Origin: Microbacterium wangchenii | GTDB lineage: Bacteria; Actinomycetota; Actinomycetes; Actinomycetales; Microbacteriaceae | Assembly: GCF_004564355.1 (NCBI RefSeq) | Contig: NZ_CP038266.1 | Location: 2,728,001 to 2,792,000 of the forward strand | DNA: 64,000 nt | Direction of reading: 5' to 3' | Part shown: piece by piece, positions 34,028-42,232 of the stretch | Layout of the letters: each line of letters opens with the position of its first letter | Position numbering within the stretch: position 1 is the first letter of the stretch | Translations under genes and position numbers: made by a program | The notes under the pieces: generated by a model | What the model saw: the letters and a program-made list of their open reading frames with translations, nothing else | Database searches by the model: none | What the model was told of the DNA's origin: nothing

Positions 34028-34993
34028 ATGGTCTTCCTCGGATTCCACGCCTCGCATGAACAGATTCCACCCAGCCGCCTCCTCGACGACGTCGTGGCGG
34101 CCGAAGCCGCCGGGTTCGACGGCGCGATGTGCTCCGACCATGTCGCCCCGTGGGGTGTGCGGCAAGGCGAGTCGGGCTTCGCGCTGAGCTGGCTCGGTGC
34201 CGCCCTGGCGCGTACCGCCTTCTCCATCGGATTCGTCAACGCACCCGGTCAGCGCTACCACCCCGTCGTGGTCGCCCAGGCCTACGCGACGCTGGAGGAG
34301 ATGTTCCCCGGCCGCTTCTGGGCCGCCCTCGGCAGCGGCGAAGCGATGAACGAGCATGTCACCGGTGAGCCGTGGCCGCCCAAGCACGAACGCAACGAGC
34401 GGCTCGCCGAGAGCGTCTCGGTCATCCGGCGGCTGCTGAACGGCGACATGGTCGATCACGACGGCCTCGTGCGCGTCCACGAGGCGCGCCTGTGGACCCT
34501 CCCGGAGACGCCTCCTCCCCTGTTCGCGACGGCCGTGAGCCCTGAGACGGCCGGGTGGGCCGCATCCTGGGCCGACGGGCTGGCCACGGTCCTGCAGCCG
34601 CCCGACGCCCTGCACGACGTCGTGTCGGCGTACCGGTCGGCCGGCGGCGCCGGTCCCTGCATCCTGCAGGTGCACCTGAGCTGGGCCGAGACGGATGCCG
34701 AGGCCCTCGCCATCGCGCGCGACCAATGGAGCAACGGGGTCGTCGGACCGCCGGAGGCGTGGAACATCGAACAGCCCGAGCAGTTCGACGCCGTCGCCGG
34801 CCAGCCGGAGGACCACGAGCTGCGGGAGGCGCTGTTCATCTCCCCCGACCTCGACGAGCTGGCCGAGCGGATCGCGGAGCACGCGCGGATCGGCTTCGAC
34901 CGCGTGTACCTGCACCACGTCGGCAAGGACCAGGCGCCGTTCCTGCAGGCGGCGCGGAAACGGCTGCTGCCGCGACTGAGGGAGCTGCTGTGA
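34028..34993 (+). CDS. LLM-class flavin/F420-dependent oxidoreductase
   Basis: A 321-aa TIM-barrel protein of the luciferase-like monooxygenase class. Family features are FLGFHASHEQIPPSRLLDDVVAAEAAGFDGAMCSDHVAPWG (2-42), ARTAFSIGFVNAPGQRYHPVVVAQAYATLEEMFPGRFWAALGSGEAMNEHVTG (F420/FMN-binding region) and RLLNGDMVDHDGLV. Close relatives include F420-dependent sugar-phosphate dehydrogenases, but the substrate is unknown here. The ATG at 34028 is chosen because it matches the family N-terminus; the frame is open far upstream. Its stop overlaps the GTG of the GH13 gene, so the two are coupled and probably act in one pathway. Confidence 0.87.
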   Translation: MVFLGFHASHEQIPPSRLLDDVVAAEAAGFDGAMCSDHVAPWGVRQGESGFALSWLGAALARTAFSIGFVNAPGQRYHPVVVAQAYATLEEMFPGRFWAALGSGEAMNEHVTGEPWPPKHERNERLAESVSVIRRLLNGDMVDHDGLVRVHEARLWTLPETPPPLFATAVSPETAGWAASWADGLATVLQPPDALHDVVSAYRSAGGAGPCILQVHLSWAETDAEALAIARDQWSNGVVGPPEAWNIEQPEQFDAVAGQPEDHELREALFISPDLDELAERIAEHARIGFDRVYLHHVGKDQAPFLQAARKRLLPRLRELL

Positions 34994-36654
34994 GGATCAC
35001 CGACACGAGCGATCTGTGGTGGAAATCCGCGGTCATCTACTGCCTCGACGTCGAGACCTTCCGGGACTCCGACGGCGACGGGGTGGGCGACCTGCAGGGG
35101 CTCGCCTCTCGCATCGACTACCTCTCGCAGCTCGGGGTCACGTGCGTGTGGCTCATGCCGTTCTATCCGACCCCCGACCGCGACGACGGATACGACGTCA
35201 CCGACTTCTACGGCGTCGACCCGCGCCTGGGCACCCACGGCGATCTGGTCGAGGTCATCCGCACCGCTCGCGACCGCGGCATGCGCGTCATCGTCGATCT
35301 GGTCGTGAACCACACCTCCGACCGGCATCCGTGGTTCCAGGCCGCCAAGCGCAGCACGTCCTCGCCCTACCGCGACTACTACGTGTGGCGCTCCGATCCG
35401 CCCCCGAAGGGCGAGAAGAACCCCGTGTTCCCGGGTGAGGCCGACGGGTTGTGGGAGAAGGACGAGAAGTCGGGCGAGTGGTACCTGCACAGCTTCTACC
35501 CGCACCAGCCGGACCTCAACATCGCCAACCCCGCCGTGCGGGACGAGATCGCCAAGGCGATCGGATTCTGGCTCCAGTTGGGCATCACCGGCTTCCGCGT
35601 GGACGCGGTGCCGTTCTTCCTCGAAGTGCCCGCGGGCGAGCAGATGGGTGACCCGCACGACATGCTCCGCGACATCCGCCGGTTCCTGCAGCGTCGCTCG
35701 AGCGAAGCGGTCCTGCTCGGGGAGGTGAACCTGCCGTACGACCAGCAGGCCGCCTACTTCGGAACCGACGACGGGCAAGAGCTCACGATGCAGTTCGACT
35801 TCGCGGGGATGCAGGCGTTCTACCTCTCGCTCGTGCGCGGTGACCCCGCTCCGCTGGCGGCTGCCCTGTCGTCCCGGCCCGCGCTGCCTGTGGAAGCGCA
35901 GTGGGCGAACTTCCTCCGCAACCACGACGAGCTCACCCTCGACCAGCTCACCGACGACGAGCGCCAGGAGGTGTTCGACGCGCTCGCGCCCGACGAGAGC
36001 CAGCAGGTGTACGGACGGGGCATCACCAAGCGCCTGCCGACGATGCTCGACGGCGATCCGCGCCGCATCCGCATGGCGTACAGCCTGCTGTTCACCCTGC
36101 CCGGCACGCCCGTGCTGTTCTACGGCGAGGAGATCGGAATGGGCGAGAACGCCGAGCTCGACAAGCGTCACGCCGTGCGCACGCCGATGCAGTGGTCACC
36201 GGATCGCAACGGCGGGTTCTCCACCGCCCCGCCGTCGCGTCTGGTCGCGGCGCCGCCCGGCGACGGGTACGCGCCGGCCCACGTGAACGTCGCCGACCAG
36301 CTGGAGGACTCCGACTCTCTCCTGCACTTCTTCCGCAACCTGACGAGCCGCTACCGTATCTCCCCCGAACTGGGATGGGGCGAGTTCGAGGTGCTGGAGC
36401 ACGAGGTCCCCGGCATCCTCGTGCACTCCCTGCGTGCCGACGTCGGGCGAATGGTCGCGATCCACAACTTCACGGGCACCCCCGCCACGCTCGCGTTCGC
36501 GCTGCCGGACGAGCCGGAGGACACGGTCCTGGTCGACCTGTTGGCCGCCGACCGCCTGCCGCTCGGAGCCCGCGGCGCGGTCGAGCTGGAGGTCGCAGCG
36601 TACGGCTACCGCTGGCTGCGGGTGTCGCGACCCGGGGACGGCCGGGTCACCTGA
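34990..36654 (+). CDS. GH13 alpha-amylase-family enzyme, trehalose-synthase-like
   Basis: A 554-aa glycoside hydrolase. The four GH13 regions are present: region I VIVDLVVNHTSD, region II GFRVDAVPFF (nucleophile Asp), region III LLGEVNLP (acid/base Glu) and region IV FLRNHDEL (transition-state Asp). The opening VIYCLDVETFRDSDGDGVGDLQGL and the calcium-site region DGYDVTDFYGVDPRLGT match trehalose synthase and oligosaccharide hydrolases. It either isomerises maltose to trehalose or cleaves alpha-glucosides. No signal peptide, so cytoplasmic. Coupled to the LLM oxidoreductase gene by a 4-nt overlap (GTGA). The next gene encodes a copper-binding protein. Confidence 0.88.
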   Translation: MRITDTSDLWWKSAVIYCLDVETFRDSDGDGVGDLQGLASRIDYLSQLGVTCVWLMPFYPTPDRDDGYDVTDFYGVDPRLGTHGDLVEVIRTARDRGMRVIVDLVVNHTSDRHPWFQAAKRSTSSPYRDYYVWRSDPPPKGEKNPVFPGEADGLWEKDEKSGEWYLHSFYPHQPDLNIANPAVRDEIAKAIGFWLQLGITGFRVDAVPFFLEVPAGEQMGDPHDMLRDIRRFLQRRSSEAVLLGEVNLPYDQQAAYFGTDDGQELTMQFDFAGMQAFYLSLVRGDPAPLAAALSSRPALPVEAQWANFLRNHDELTLDQLTDDERQEVFDALAPDESQQVYGRGITKRLPTMLDGDPRRIRMAYSLLFTLPGTPVLFYGEEIGMGENAELDKRHAVRTPMQWSPDRNGGFSTAPPSRLVAAPPGDGYAPAHVNVADQLEDSDSLLHFFRNLTSRYRISPELGWGEFEVLEHEVPGILVHSLRADVGRMVAIHNFTGTPATLAFALPDEPEDTVLVDLLAADRLPLGARGAVELEVAAYGYRWLRVSRPGDGRVT

Positions 36655-36710
36655 CCCGCCTGTCCGCACGAAGGCCCGGAGAGTCCGGGCGCACCAGGAA
36701 GGAGAGAGAG

Positions 36711-37106
36711 ATGACCGTCATCGAGGAGATGCGCCGCACACACCCCGCCGCGGGGACGTCGGATGCGCTCGCGCGCTGCATCCAAGCCTGTCTGGAGTGC
36801 GCGCAGGCGTGCACGGCGTGCGCCGACGCGTGCCTGGCCGAGGAGATGGTGGCCGAGCTGCGCACGTGCATCCGCCGGAACGCCGACTGCGCCGACGTGT
36901 GCGACACCACAGCCCGGGTCCTGACCCGCTTGACGGGCGAGAACGCCGCGACGCTGCGCGCCGTGCTCGAAGCCTGCCGCGTGGCGTGCGCGCAATGCGC
37001 GGAGGAGTGCGAGCAGCACGCCGACATGCACGAGCACTGCCGCGTGTGCGCGGAGGCGTGCCGTCGCTGCGAACAGGCCTGCGCCGAGGCCCTGGCCGCG
37101 CTCTGA
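36711..37106 (+). CDS. four-helix-bundle copper-binding protein, 18 cysteines (DUF326)
   Basis: A 131-aa protein with 18 cysteines in a repeating pattern (ARCIQACLECAQACTACADAC, then RTCIRRNADCADVCD, EACRVACAQCAEECEQ and EHCRVCAEACRRCEQAC). This is the Csp-type four-helix bundle whose Cys-lined interior binds many Cu(I) ions. It has no signal peptide, so it would buffer or store copper in the cytoplasm. The ATG has a GGAAGGAGAGAGAG ribosome-binding site. It lies 56 nt after the GH13 gene and may be co-transcribed. No CsoR or CueR regulator is visible next to it. Confidence 0.9.
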   Translation: MTVIEEMRRTHPAAGTSDALARCIQACLECAQACTACADACLAEEMVAELRTCIRRNADCADVCDTTARVLTRLTGENAATLRAVLEACRVACAQCAEECEQHADMHEHCRVCAEACRRCEQACAEALAAL

Positions 37107-37114
37107 CCCCGCAC

Positions 37115-37147
37115 GGGCGGCCCGGCTGCCCCGGTGACGGCCCGCCC
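37115..37147. terminator. GC-rich hairpin between convergent genes
   Basis: GGGCGGCC (37115-37122) can pair with GGCCCGCCC (37139-37147) with one bulged base, between the copper-binding protein gene and convergent pncA. There is no T run, so it is only a weak terminator candidate. Confidence 0.35.
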
Positions 37148-37167
37148 GCTGGGCTTCCCCGGGTGGG

Positions 37168-37746
37168 TCAGACCCCGGAGTCGGCCAATTCTCCGCCCGC
37201 CGCGGCGATCTCCGCGAGCGCTGCCGCGCTGGAGTCGGGGTGGACCCCGGCGACGAGGTCGGTGAAGACGCGGACGGAGCGCCCGGCGGCCAGGGCGTCC
37301 AGCGCCGAGGCGCGCACACAGTAGTCGGTCGCGATGCCGGCGACGTCGATGTCGCGGATGCCGCGTTCATCGAGCAGCTCGGCGGCGGTGCGACCGTCGG
37401 AGTCCACGCCTTCGAACAGCGAGTAGGCCGGCTCTCCCTGCCCCTTGCGCACATGGTGGGTGACGGCGCTGGTGTCCAGGAGCTCGTCGTACTCCGCCCC
37501 GGGCGTACCGGCGACGCAGTGCACGGGCCACGAGTCGACGAAGTCGGGCTGGTCGGAGAAGTGCCCGCCGTTGTCGTTGTCCCCGTCGTGCCAGTCGCGG
37601 GAGGCCACCACGAGGTCGTAGTCGCCCGCGTGCGCGGCGAGGAATCGCGACAGGCGCTCGGCCACCGCATCCCCGCCGTCGACGCCCAGGGCGCCGCCTT
37701 CGGTGAAGTCGTTCTGCACGTCGACGAGGAACAGCGCCTTGCTCAT
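37168..37746 (-). CDS. pncA: nicotinamidase / isochorismatase-family amidase
   Basis: A 192-aa protein. The catalytic triad of the family is visible: Asp9 in FLVDVQNDF, Lys101 in HHVRKGQGE and Cys143 in GIATDYCVRAS. The metal-binding residues Asp51 and His53 in ASRDWHDGDND, with a later His, are also present, and these are diagnostic of nicotinamidase (PncA). It converts nicotinamide to nicotinate in NAD recycling and, in mycobacteria, activates pyrazinamide. The start lies exactly 6 nt after TACGCT (37753-37758), indicating leaderless transcription. Confidence 0.93.
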   Translation of the reverse strand: MSKALFLVDVQNDFTEGGALGVDGGDAVAERLSRFLAAHAGDYDLVVASRDWHDGDNDNGGHFSDQPDFVDSWPVHCVAGTPGAEYDELLDTSAVTHHVRKGQGEPAYSLFEGVDSDGRTAAELLDERGIRDIDVAGIATDYCVRASALDALAAGRSVRVFTDLVAGVHPDSSAAALAEIAAAGGELADSGV

Positions 37747-37808
37747 GTCAGAAGCGTACCGAGGCCGGACGCGCTCTCGCCCGTCCGGCCTCGGTCAGTC
37801 CGGTCTGG

Positions 37809-40103
37809 TCACCGACGGCGCAGCGAGCGCCGTGTCGCCGGTTTCGCACCCGCCGAGTCGGAATCGGGCCCGGACGGGGCTCCCGAAGCGCCCACGGCGA
37901 CCGGCTCACGCGTCTCCGGACCCTCGCGCCACAGGCGCTTGGACGGCCACCAGATGGCGCGGCCGATGTCGATGCCCAGAGCCGGCACGAGCAGCGAGCG
38001 CACGACGAACGTGTCCAGCAGGACGCCGAACGCCACGATGAACGCGATCTGCGCGAGGAACAGGATCGGGATCACGCCCAGGGCGGCGAACGTCGCCGCC
38101 AGCACCAGGCCGGCGGAGGTGATCACCCCGCCCGTGGACACCAGCCCTCGGCGGATGCCGGAGCGTGTCCCGTGCTCCAGCGCTTCCTCCCGCACGCGGG
38201 ACATCAGGAAGATGTTGTAGTCGATGCCCAGAGCGACGAGGAAGACGAATCCGTACAGCGGAACCGCGGGATCGGCGCCGGGGAAATCGAACACGTAGTT
38301 GAACACCAGGGCGCTGACACCCAGCGCCGTGCCGAAGGACAGCACGGTGCTCAGGATCAGCAGCACCGGCGCCAGGATGGCGCGCAGCAGCAGCATCAGG
38401 ATGATGAGGACCACCACGAGGATCACCGGGATGATCACGGTGCGGTCGCGGATCGAGGTGTCGTTGGTGTCGACGTCGATCGCGGTCTCTCCGCCCACGA
38501 GCACGACGCCCTCCCCGAACTCGCTGTCGAAGCCGGCGCGCAGGTCGCGGATGGTCTGCTCCGCGGCATCCGAATCGGCCGCATCCGACAGCGTCACGGC
38601 GAACAGCAGCTCGCCGTCCGACACCGTCGGCTCGGGGGCGGGGGTGCCGGGCGGGCCGAAGGCCGTCACCGCGAGCTCGCCGTCCTCCAGGGCGACGGGC
38701 GCCTGTCCGGTGGGCGAGTCCTCGACGACGAGCGAGACGCTGTCGACGCCGTCGGCGTCTTCCAGCTCCGCCAGGGCGTCGGGCGCGTCGCCCTCGCCTA
38801 CGAGCACGTAGGTCGGGCTGCCCGACCCCGCTGCGAAGTGGTCGGCGAGCACGGTCTGGCCGTCACGGGATTCCGAGTAGCCCAGGACGAAGTCGCTGGC
38901 GGGCACACCCTCGGCCTTCAGCTGCGTCACCCCGACGCATCCGGCCAGGAGCACCACCGTGCTGAGAATCCACACCGGCCGGGCGTGGCGGCTGACGAAG
39001 CGTGCCAGCCGCGCCCACAGCCCGCGGACGGGCTGGGACAGGTCGTCGGAGATCTGCGCCACCGGCTCCTTCGGGATGAAGGGCCAGAACGCGGCCCGGC
39101 CGACGGCGGCCAGGAGCGCGGGAAGGAAGGTCAGCGCCGACAGCATGGCGAAGGCGATGCCGATGGAGGCGATCGGGCCGAGCGCGCGGTTGCTGGCGAG
39201 GTCGGACAGCAGCAGGCACAGCAGTCCCGCGATCACCGTCCCGCCGGAGGCCAGGATCGGCTCCCACGATCCGCGCCACGCCCGGACCACCGCATCCCAT
39301 CTCCCCCGCCCGTCGGCGACGGCTTCCCGGAAGCGGGTGACGTACAACAGGGCGTAGTCGGTCGCCGCACCGATCACGAGGATGAACAGGATCCCCTGCA
39401 CTTGGCCGTTGAGGACGAAGATCTCCGCCTTGGCCAGCCACCACACCACCAGCAGGGCCACGCACAGCGCGAAGACGGAGGTCATCAGCACGAGGATCGG
39501 CAGCAGTGGCGAGCGGTAGACGATCACCAGGATGACGAACACGGCGGCCAGGGCGACGATCAGCAGCAGCCCGTCGATTCCGAGGAAGCCCTCGGCGAGG
39601 TCGGCGGTGAACCCCGCAGGACCGGTCACCCACCCCTCGAGCCCCTCGGGAAGGTCGTCCGAGACCACCTGACGAAGCTCGACGACGGTCTCGCGCACCT
39701 CGCCCTCGCTGTCGATGGGAACGAAGACCTGCGCCGCCACGCCGTCCTCGCTCACGATCGGCGGGGAGATCTCGTCCTGCACGCCCTCGACGGCCGCCAG
39801 GTCGTCGGCGAGGGTCTGCAGGTCGGCCAGTTGGTCTTCGGTCAGCTCGCCGTCGCCCTCCACGACCACCACGGCGGGGATGCTGCCCTCGCCGAGGAAG
39901 TCGGCGAGGCGCTCGTTGACCTGCGTCGCGTCGGCGGACTCGGGCAGGAACGACGACTGGTCGTTGGTCGCGACCTCTTCCACCTTGCCGAAGTACGGGC
40001 CTCCGATGGCCGCACCGGCGAGCCACAGCAGGATGAGCACCGCGGGGAGGAAGACACGGAGCCAGCGAGGGGGCCGGAGGGAGGTGCGAGGCGACGCAGA
40101 CAT
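37809..40103 (-). CDS. MMPL/RND-family membrane transporter
   Basis: A 764-aa transporter with two MMPL halves, each with a periplasmic-type loop and about six membrane segments (first TM WLRVFLPAVLILLWLAGAAIGG at about 14-35; LLILIALA... and VILVVVLIILMLLLRAILAPVLLIL in the second half). Conserved MMPL segments include GATDYALLYVTRFREAVADG, ALTFLPALLAAVGR and LGIDYNIFLMSRVREEALEHGTRSGIRRGLVSTGGVITSAGLVLAATF. Substrate unknown: family members export lipids or drugs. It ends in a basic tail. The ATG lies 6 nt after TAAGCT, and a 15-bp palindrome covers that -10 box, so it should be repressed by an unseen regulator. Confidence 0.9.
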   Translation of the reverse strand: MSASPRTSLRPPRWLRVFLPAVLILLWLAGAAIGGPYFGKVEEVATNDQSSFLPESADATQVNERLADFLGEGSIPAVVVVEGDGELTEDQLADLQTLADDLAAVEGVQDEISPPIVSEDGVAAQVFVPIDSEGEVRETVVELRQVVSDDLPEGLEGWVTGPAGFTADLAEGFLGIDGLLLIVALAAVFVILVIVYRSPLLPILVLMTSVFALCVALLVVWWLAKAEIFVLNGQVQGILFILVIGAATDYALLYVTRFREAVADGRGRWDAVVRAWRGSWEPILASGGTVIAGLLCLLLSDLASNRALGPIASIGIAFAMLSALTFLPALLAAVGRAAFWPFIPKEPVAQISDDLSQPVRGLWARLARFVSRHARPVWILSTVVLLAGCVGVTQLKAEGVPASDFVLGYSESRDGQTVLADHFAAGSGSPTYVLVGEGDAPDALAELEDADGVDSVSLVVEDSPTGQAPVALEDGELAVTAFGPPGTPAPEPTVSDGELLFAVTLSDAADSDAAEQTIRDLRAGFDSEFGEGVVLVGGETAIDVDTNDTSIRDRTVIIPVILVVVLIILMLLLRAILAPVLLILSTVLSFGTALGVSALVFNYVFDFPGADPAVPLYGFVFLVALGIDYNIFLMSRVREEALEHGTRSGIRRGLVSTGGVITSAGLVLAATFAALGVIPILFLAQIAFIVAFGVLLDTFVVRSLLVPALGIDIGRAIWWPSKRLWREGPETREPVAVGASGAPSGPDSDSAGAKPATRRSLRRR

Positions 40104-40106
40104 ATC

Positions 40107-40121
40107 GCTAGCTTATCTAGC
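40107..40121. promoter_or_regulatory. palindromic operator over the MMPL promoter
   Basis: GCTAG (40107-40111) and CTAGC (40117-40121) with a 5-nt centre form a palindrome that covers the TAAGCT -10 box (40110-40115 on the minus strand) 3 nt from the start codon. A TetR- or MarR-type repressor bound here would block transcription. No repressor gene is adjacent. Confidence 0.55.
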
Positions 40122-40151
40122 AAAGTGGTGACGCGCCATTCGGCCCGGGTC

Positions 40152-40544
40152 TCAGCGGACGAACAGCATGACGCCCGAGATGATCAGGCACACCGCACCC
40201 ACGGCCAGCAGCACCGCGGCCAGGAGCAGGAGCCCCCGCACCGCGCCCGAATGCCGGGCGGCCCGCACCCGGTTGCGCGAGCCCCGCCGGGCGAAGACCT
40301 CCGCCGTGTCACGGCCGCCCAGTTCGCGCCACTGCGCCGCTGAGATGGGGGCCGAGTTCACGGCATCCTCCTCGTCGAACCAGCGCAGGACGATCTCATC
40401 GCCCTCGTGCTCGACGAAGGCGCGCACGGGCACCCACGTGCCGTCCACCAGATGAACCACGAGAGCCAGGAGGGCGACGAGTGCGCCCATACCGAGACCG
40501 ATCCAGCTGAGGATCTCGACGATCGCCTCGATCGCGTTCGTCAT
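40152..40544 (-). CDS. small membrane protein with two segments
   Basis: A 130-aa protein with an N-terminal membrane segment (ILSWIGLGMGALVALLALVVHLV, about 11-33), a cytoplasmic middle of about 65 residues (TWVPVRAFVEHEGDEIVLRWFDEEDAVNSAPISAAQWRELGGRDTAEVFARRG), and a C-terminal segment (GLLLLAAVLLAVGAVCLIISGVML, about 104-127). Similar uncharacterised actinobacterial proteins exist, but I cannot name a family. The ATG has a GGAGGG ribosome-binding site. It lies next to tRNA-Thr on the same strand. Confidence 0.7.
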   Translation of the reverse strand: MTNAIEAIVEILSWIGLGMGALVALLALVVHLVDGTWVPVRAFVEHEGDEIVLRWFDEEDAVNSAPISAAQWRELGGRDTAEVFARRGSRNRVRAARHSGAVRGLLLLAAVLLAVGAVCLIISGVMLFVR

Positions 40545-40570
40545 GGGCCCTCCGGTCGGGGGGGAAGTGG

Positions 40571-40643
40571 AGCCACCTAAGGGAATCGAACCCTTGACCT
40601 ATTCATTACGAGTGAATCGCTCTGCCGACTGAGCTAAGGTGGC
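40571..40643 (-). tRNA. tRNA-Thr (anticodon CGT)
   Basis: On the minus strand the acceptor GCCACCT pairs with AGGTGGC, the D arm has AGCTCAGTCGGCAGAGC, the anticodon loop CTCGTAA gives CGT, and the T arm is AAGGGTTCGATTCCCTT. Discriminator T. The CCA end is encoded (40568-40570). A TAAGAT -10 box lies at 40674-40679 upstream. Confidence 0.95.
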
Positions 40644-40714
40644 GCGCTTCGCTTGCGCGATGCACGATCATCGATCTTACCTGCTCGCGGACGCGCCCGC
40701 GAACACGCCGGGGG

Positions 40715-42232
40715 TCACCGGCAGACGACATCCGCCTCCGGCACGACGCCCTCCACCAGATACGCGTCGACCGTCTCGTTCACGCAGTCGTTGCCTTTCA
40801 TGTACCCCGTATGACCCTCGCCCACCCGCGTGACCAGGACGGCGGAGGACAGCTGGTCGGCGAGCGACACCGCCCATTCGTACGGGGTGGCCGGGTCGCC
40901 GGTCGTGCCGATGACGAGGATCGGATCGGCACCCTCGGCCGTCACGGGCTCGCGCGTACCCGTCGGCTCGGCCGGCCAGAACGCGCACACGTCTGCGCCG
41001 TACCAGTAGTCCGCCGTCGTGGGCGCGCCCGCGCGAATGCGCTCCTCCGCCGCCCGCTCGGATTCCGCCGACTCGACCGGGTAATCCATGCAGTTGTACG
41101 CCGTGAACGCCTCGGTGGAATTGTCCAGGTACTCGCCGTCGGCACGACGGTTGTACGAATCCGCCGCCGTGAGGACCGCGGTCGCGTCGCCGTCCTCCAG
41201 CTCGGACAGCGCCACGCGCAGCCACGGCCACGTGCCCGGGGCGTACAGGGTCTGGATGATCGCGGTCATGAGCGTGTCGGCGCCCACCCGCCGGCCGTCG
41301 GCTGCGGCGACCGGCGCGCGGTCTACGCGGGCCAGCAGCGCGGCCAGATCGGCCAGCATGTCATCCACGGTGCCGGCGTACGGACAGTCGTCGCGCTCGG
41401 CACAGTCGGCGAAGAACGCCCGCAGGCTCGCCTCGAACCCGACCGCCTGCGCGGCTCCGATCTCGGAACCCGGAAGGGCGGGGTCCATCGCGCCGTCCAG
41501 CACCATGCGCCCCACTCGCTCGGGGTACAGCTGCGCGTACTGCGCGCCCAGCGCCGTGCCCCACGAGTAGCCGAGGTAGTTCAGCGATTCATCCCCCAGG
41601 ACGGCGCGCAGCAGGTCGAGGTCGCGCGCCACGCTGACTGTGGAGATGTACGGCAGGAGGTCGCCGCTGTTCTCCTCGCAGGCGGCGGCGAAGGCTTCCG
41701 CGGATTCGGTGAGGCTCTCGTCCCACTCGGGCGTGCCCCGCCGGCCCTCGGGGATGCCGTAGAGGTAGTCGTCCATGTCGGCAGCGTCCAGGCATGTCAC
41801 GGGGGTGGAGCGGCCCACCCCGCGTGGGTCGAACCCGACCAGGTCGTATGCGGCGGTCACCTCGGGGCCCGCCAGGGCGGCTGCGCCGGCGCGGACATAG
41901 TCGTACCCGCTGACCCCGGGGCCGCCGGGGTTGGTGAAGAGGGAGCCCAGGGGGTCACCGTCGGTCGCGCGCTGGCGGATCACCGCGAGCTCGAGTTCGC
42001 CGGCCGACGGGTCGCTCCAGTCCCGCGGCGCGCGCACCGTGGCGCAGTCGAAGGCGTCGCCCTCGCACCGGCTCCACTCCAGCTCCTGGCCGTAGTACGG
42101 CAGGAGCTCCGCCGATACGCCGCTCGTGTCCGGCGTGCGGGAAGGCATGGGCTCGGGGACGAGGAAGCACCCGGAGAGCACGGCGGCGAGGGCGAGCGTG
42201 GCGGCCAGCGCCAGCATCCGCGCGCGCCTCAC
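40715..42232 (-). CDS. secreted alpha/beta-hydrolase lipoprotein, tripeptidyl aminopeptidase (S33) type
   Basis: A 505-aa protein. The signal peptide ends in the lipobox LSGC (Cys about 22). The alpha/beta-hydrolase fold shows the oxyanion NPGGPGVSGY, the DPRGVGRS turn, the nucleophile elbow GYSWGTALGAQYA (Ser), the acid in GTTGDPATPYEWA and the catalytic His in VGEGHTGYMKG, and the C-terminal TAP domain is present. Streptomyces SlpD/Tap-like enzymes with this layout remove N-terminal tripeptides outside the cell. Several cysteines probably make disulfides. The GTG start overlaps the holB stop (GTGA). Confidence 0.88.
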   Translation of the reverse strand: MRRARMLALAATLALAAVLSGCFLVPEPMPSRTPDTSGVSAELLPYYGQELEWSRCEGDAFDCATVRAPRDWSDPSAGELELAVIRQRATDGDPLGSLFTNPGGPGVSGYDYVRAGAAALAGPEVTAAYDLVGFDPRGVGRSTPVTCLDAADMDDYLYGIPEGRRGTPEWDESLTESAEAFAAACEENSGDLLPYISTVSVARDLDLLRAVLGDESLNYLGYSWGTALGAQYAQLYPERVGRMVLDGAMDPALPGSEIGAAQAVGFEASLRAFFADCAERDDCPYAGTVDDMLADLAALLARVDRAPVAAADGRRVGADTLMTAIIQTLYAPGTWPWLRVALSELEDGDATAVLTAADSYNRRADGEYLDNSTEAFTAYNCMDYPVESAESERAAEERIRAGAPTTADYWYGADVCAFWPAEPTGTREPVTAEGADPILVIGTTGDPATPYEWAVSLADQLSSAVLVTRVGEGHTGYMKGNDCVNETVDAYLVEGVVPEADVVCR

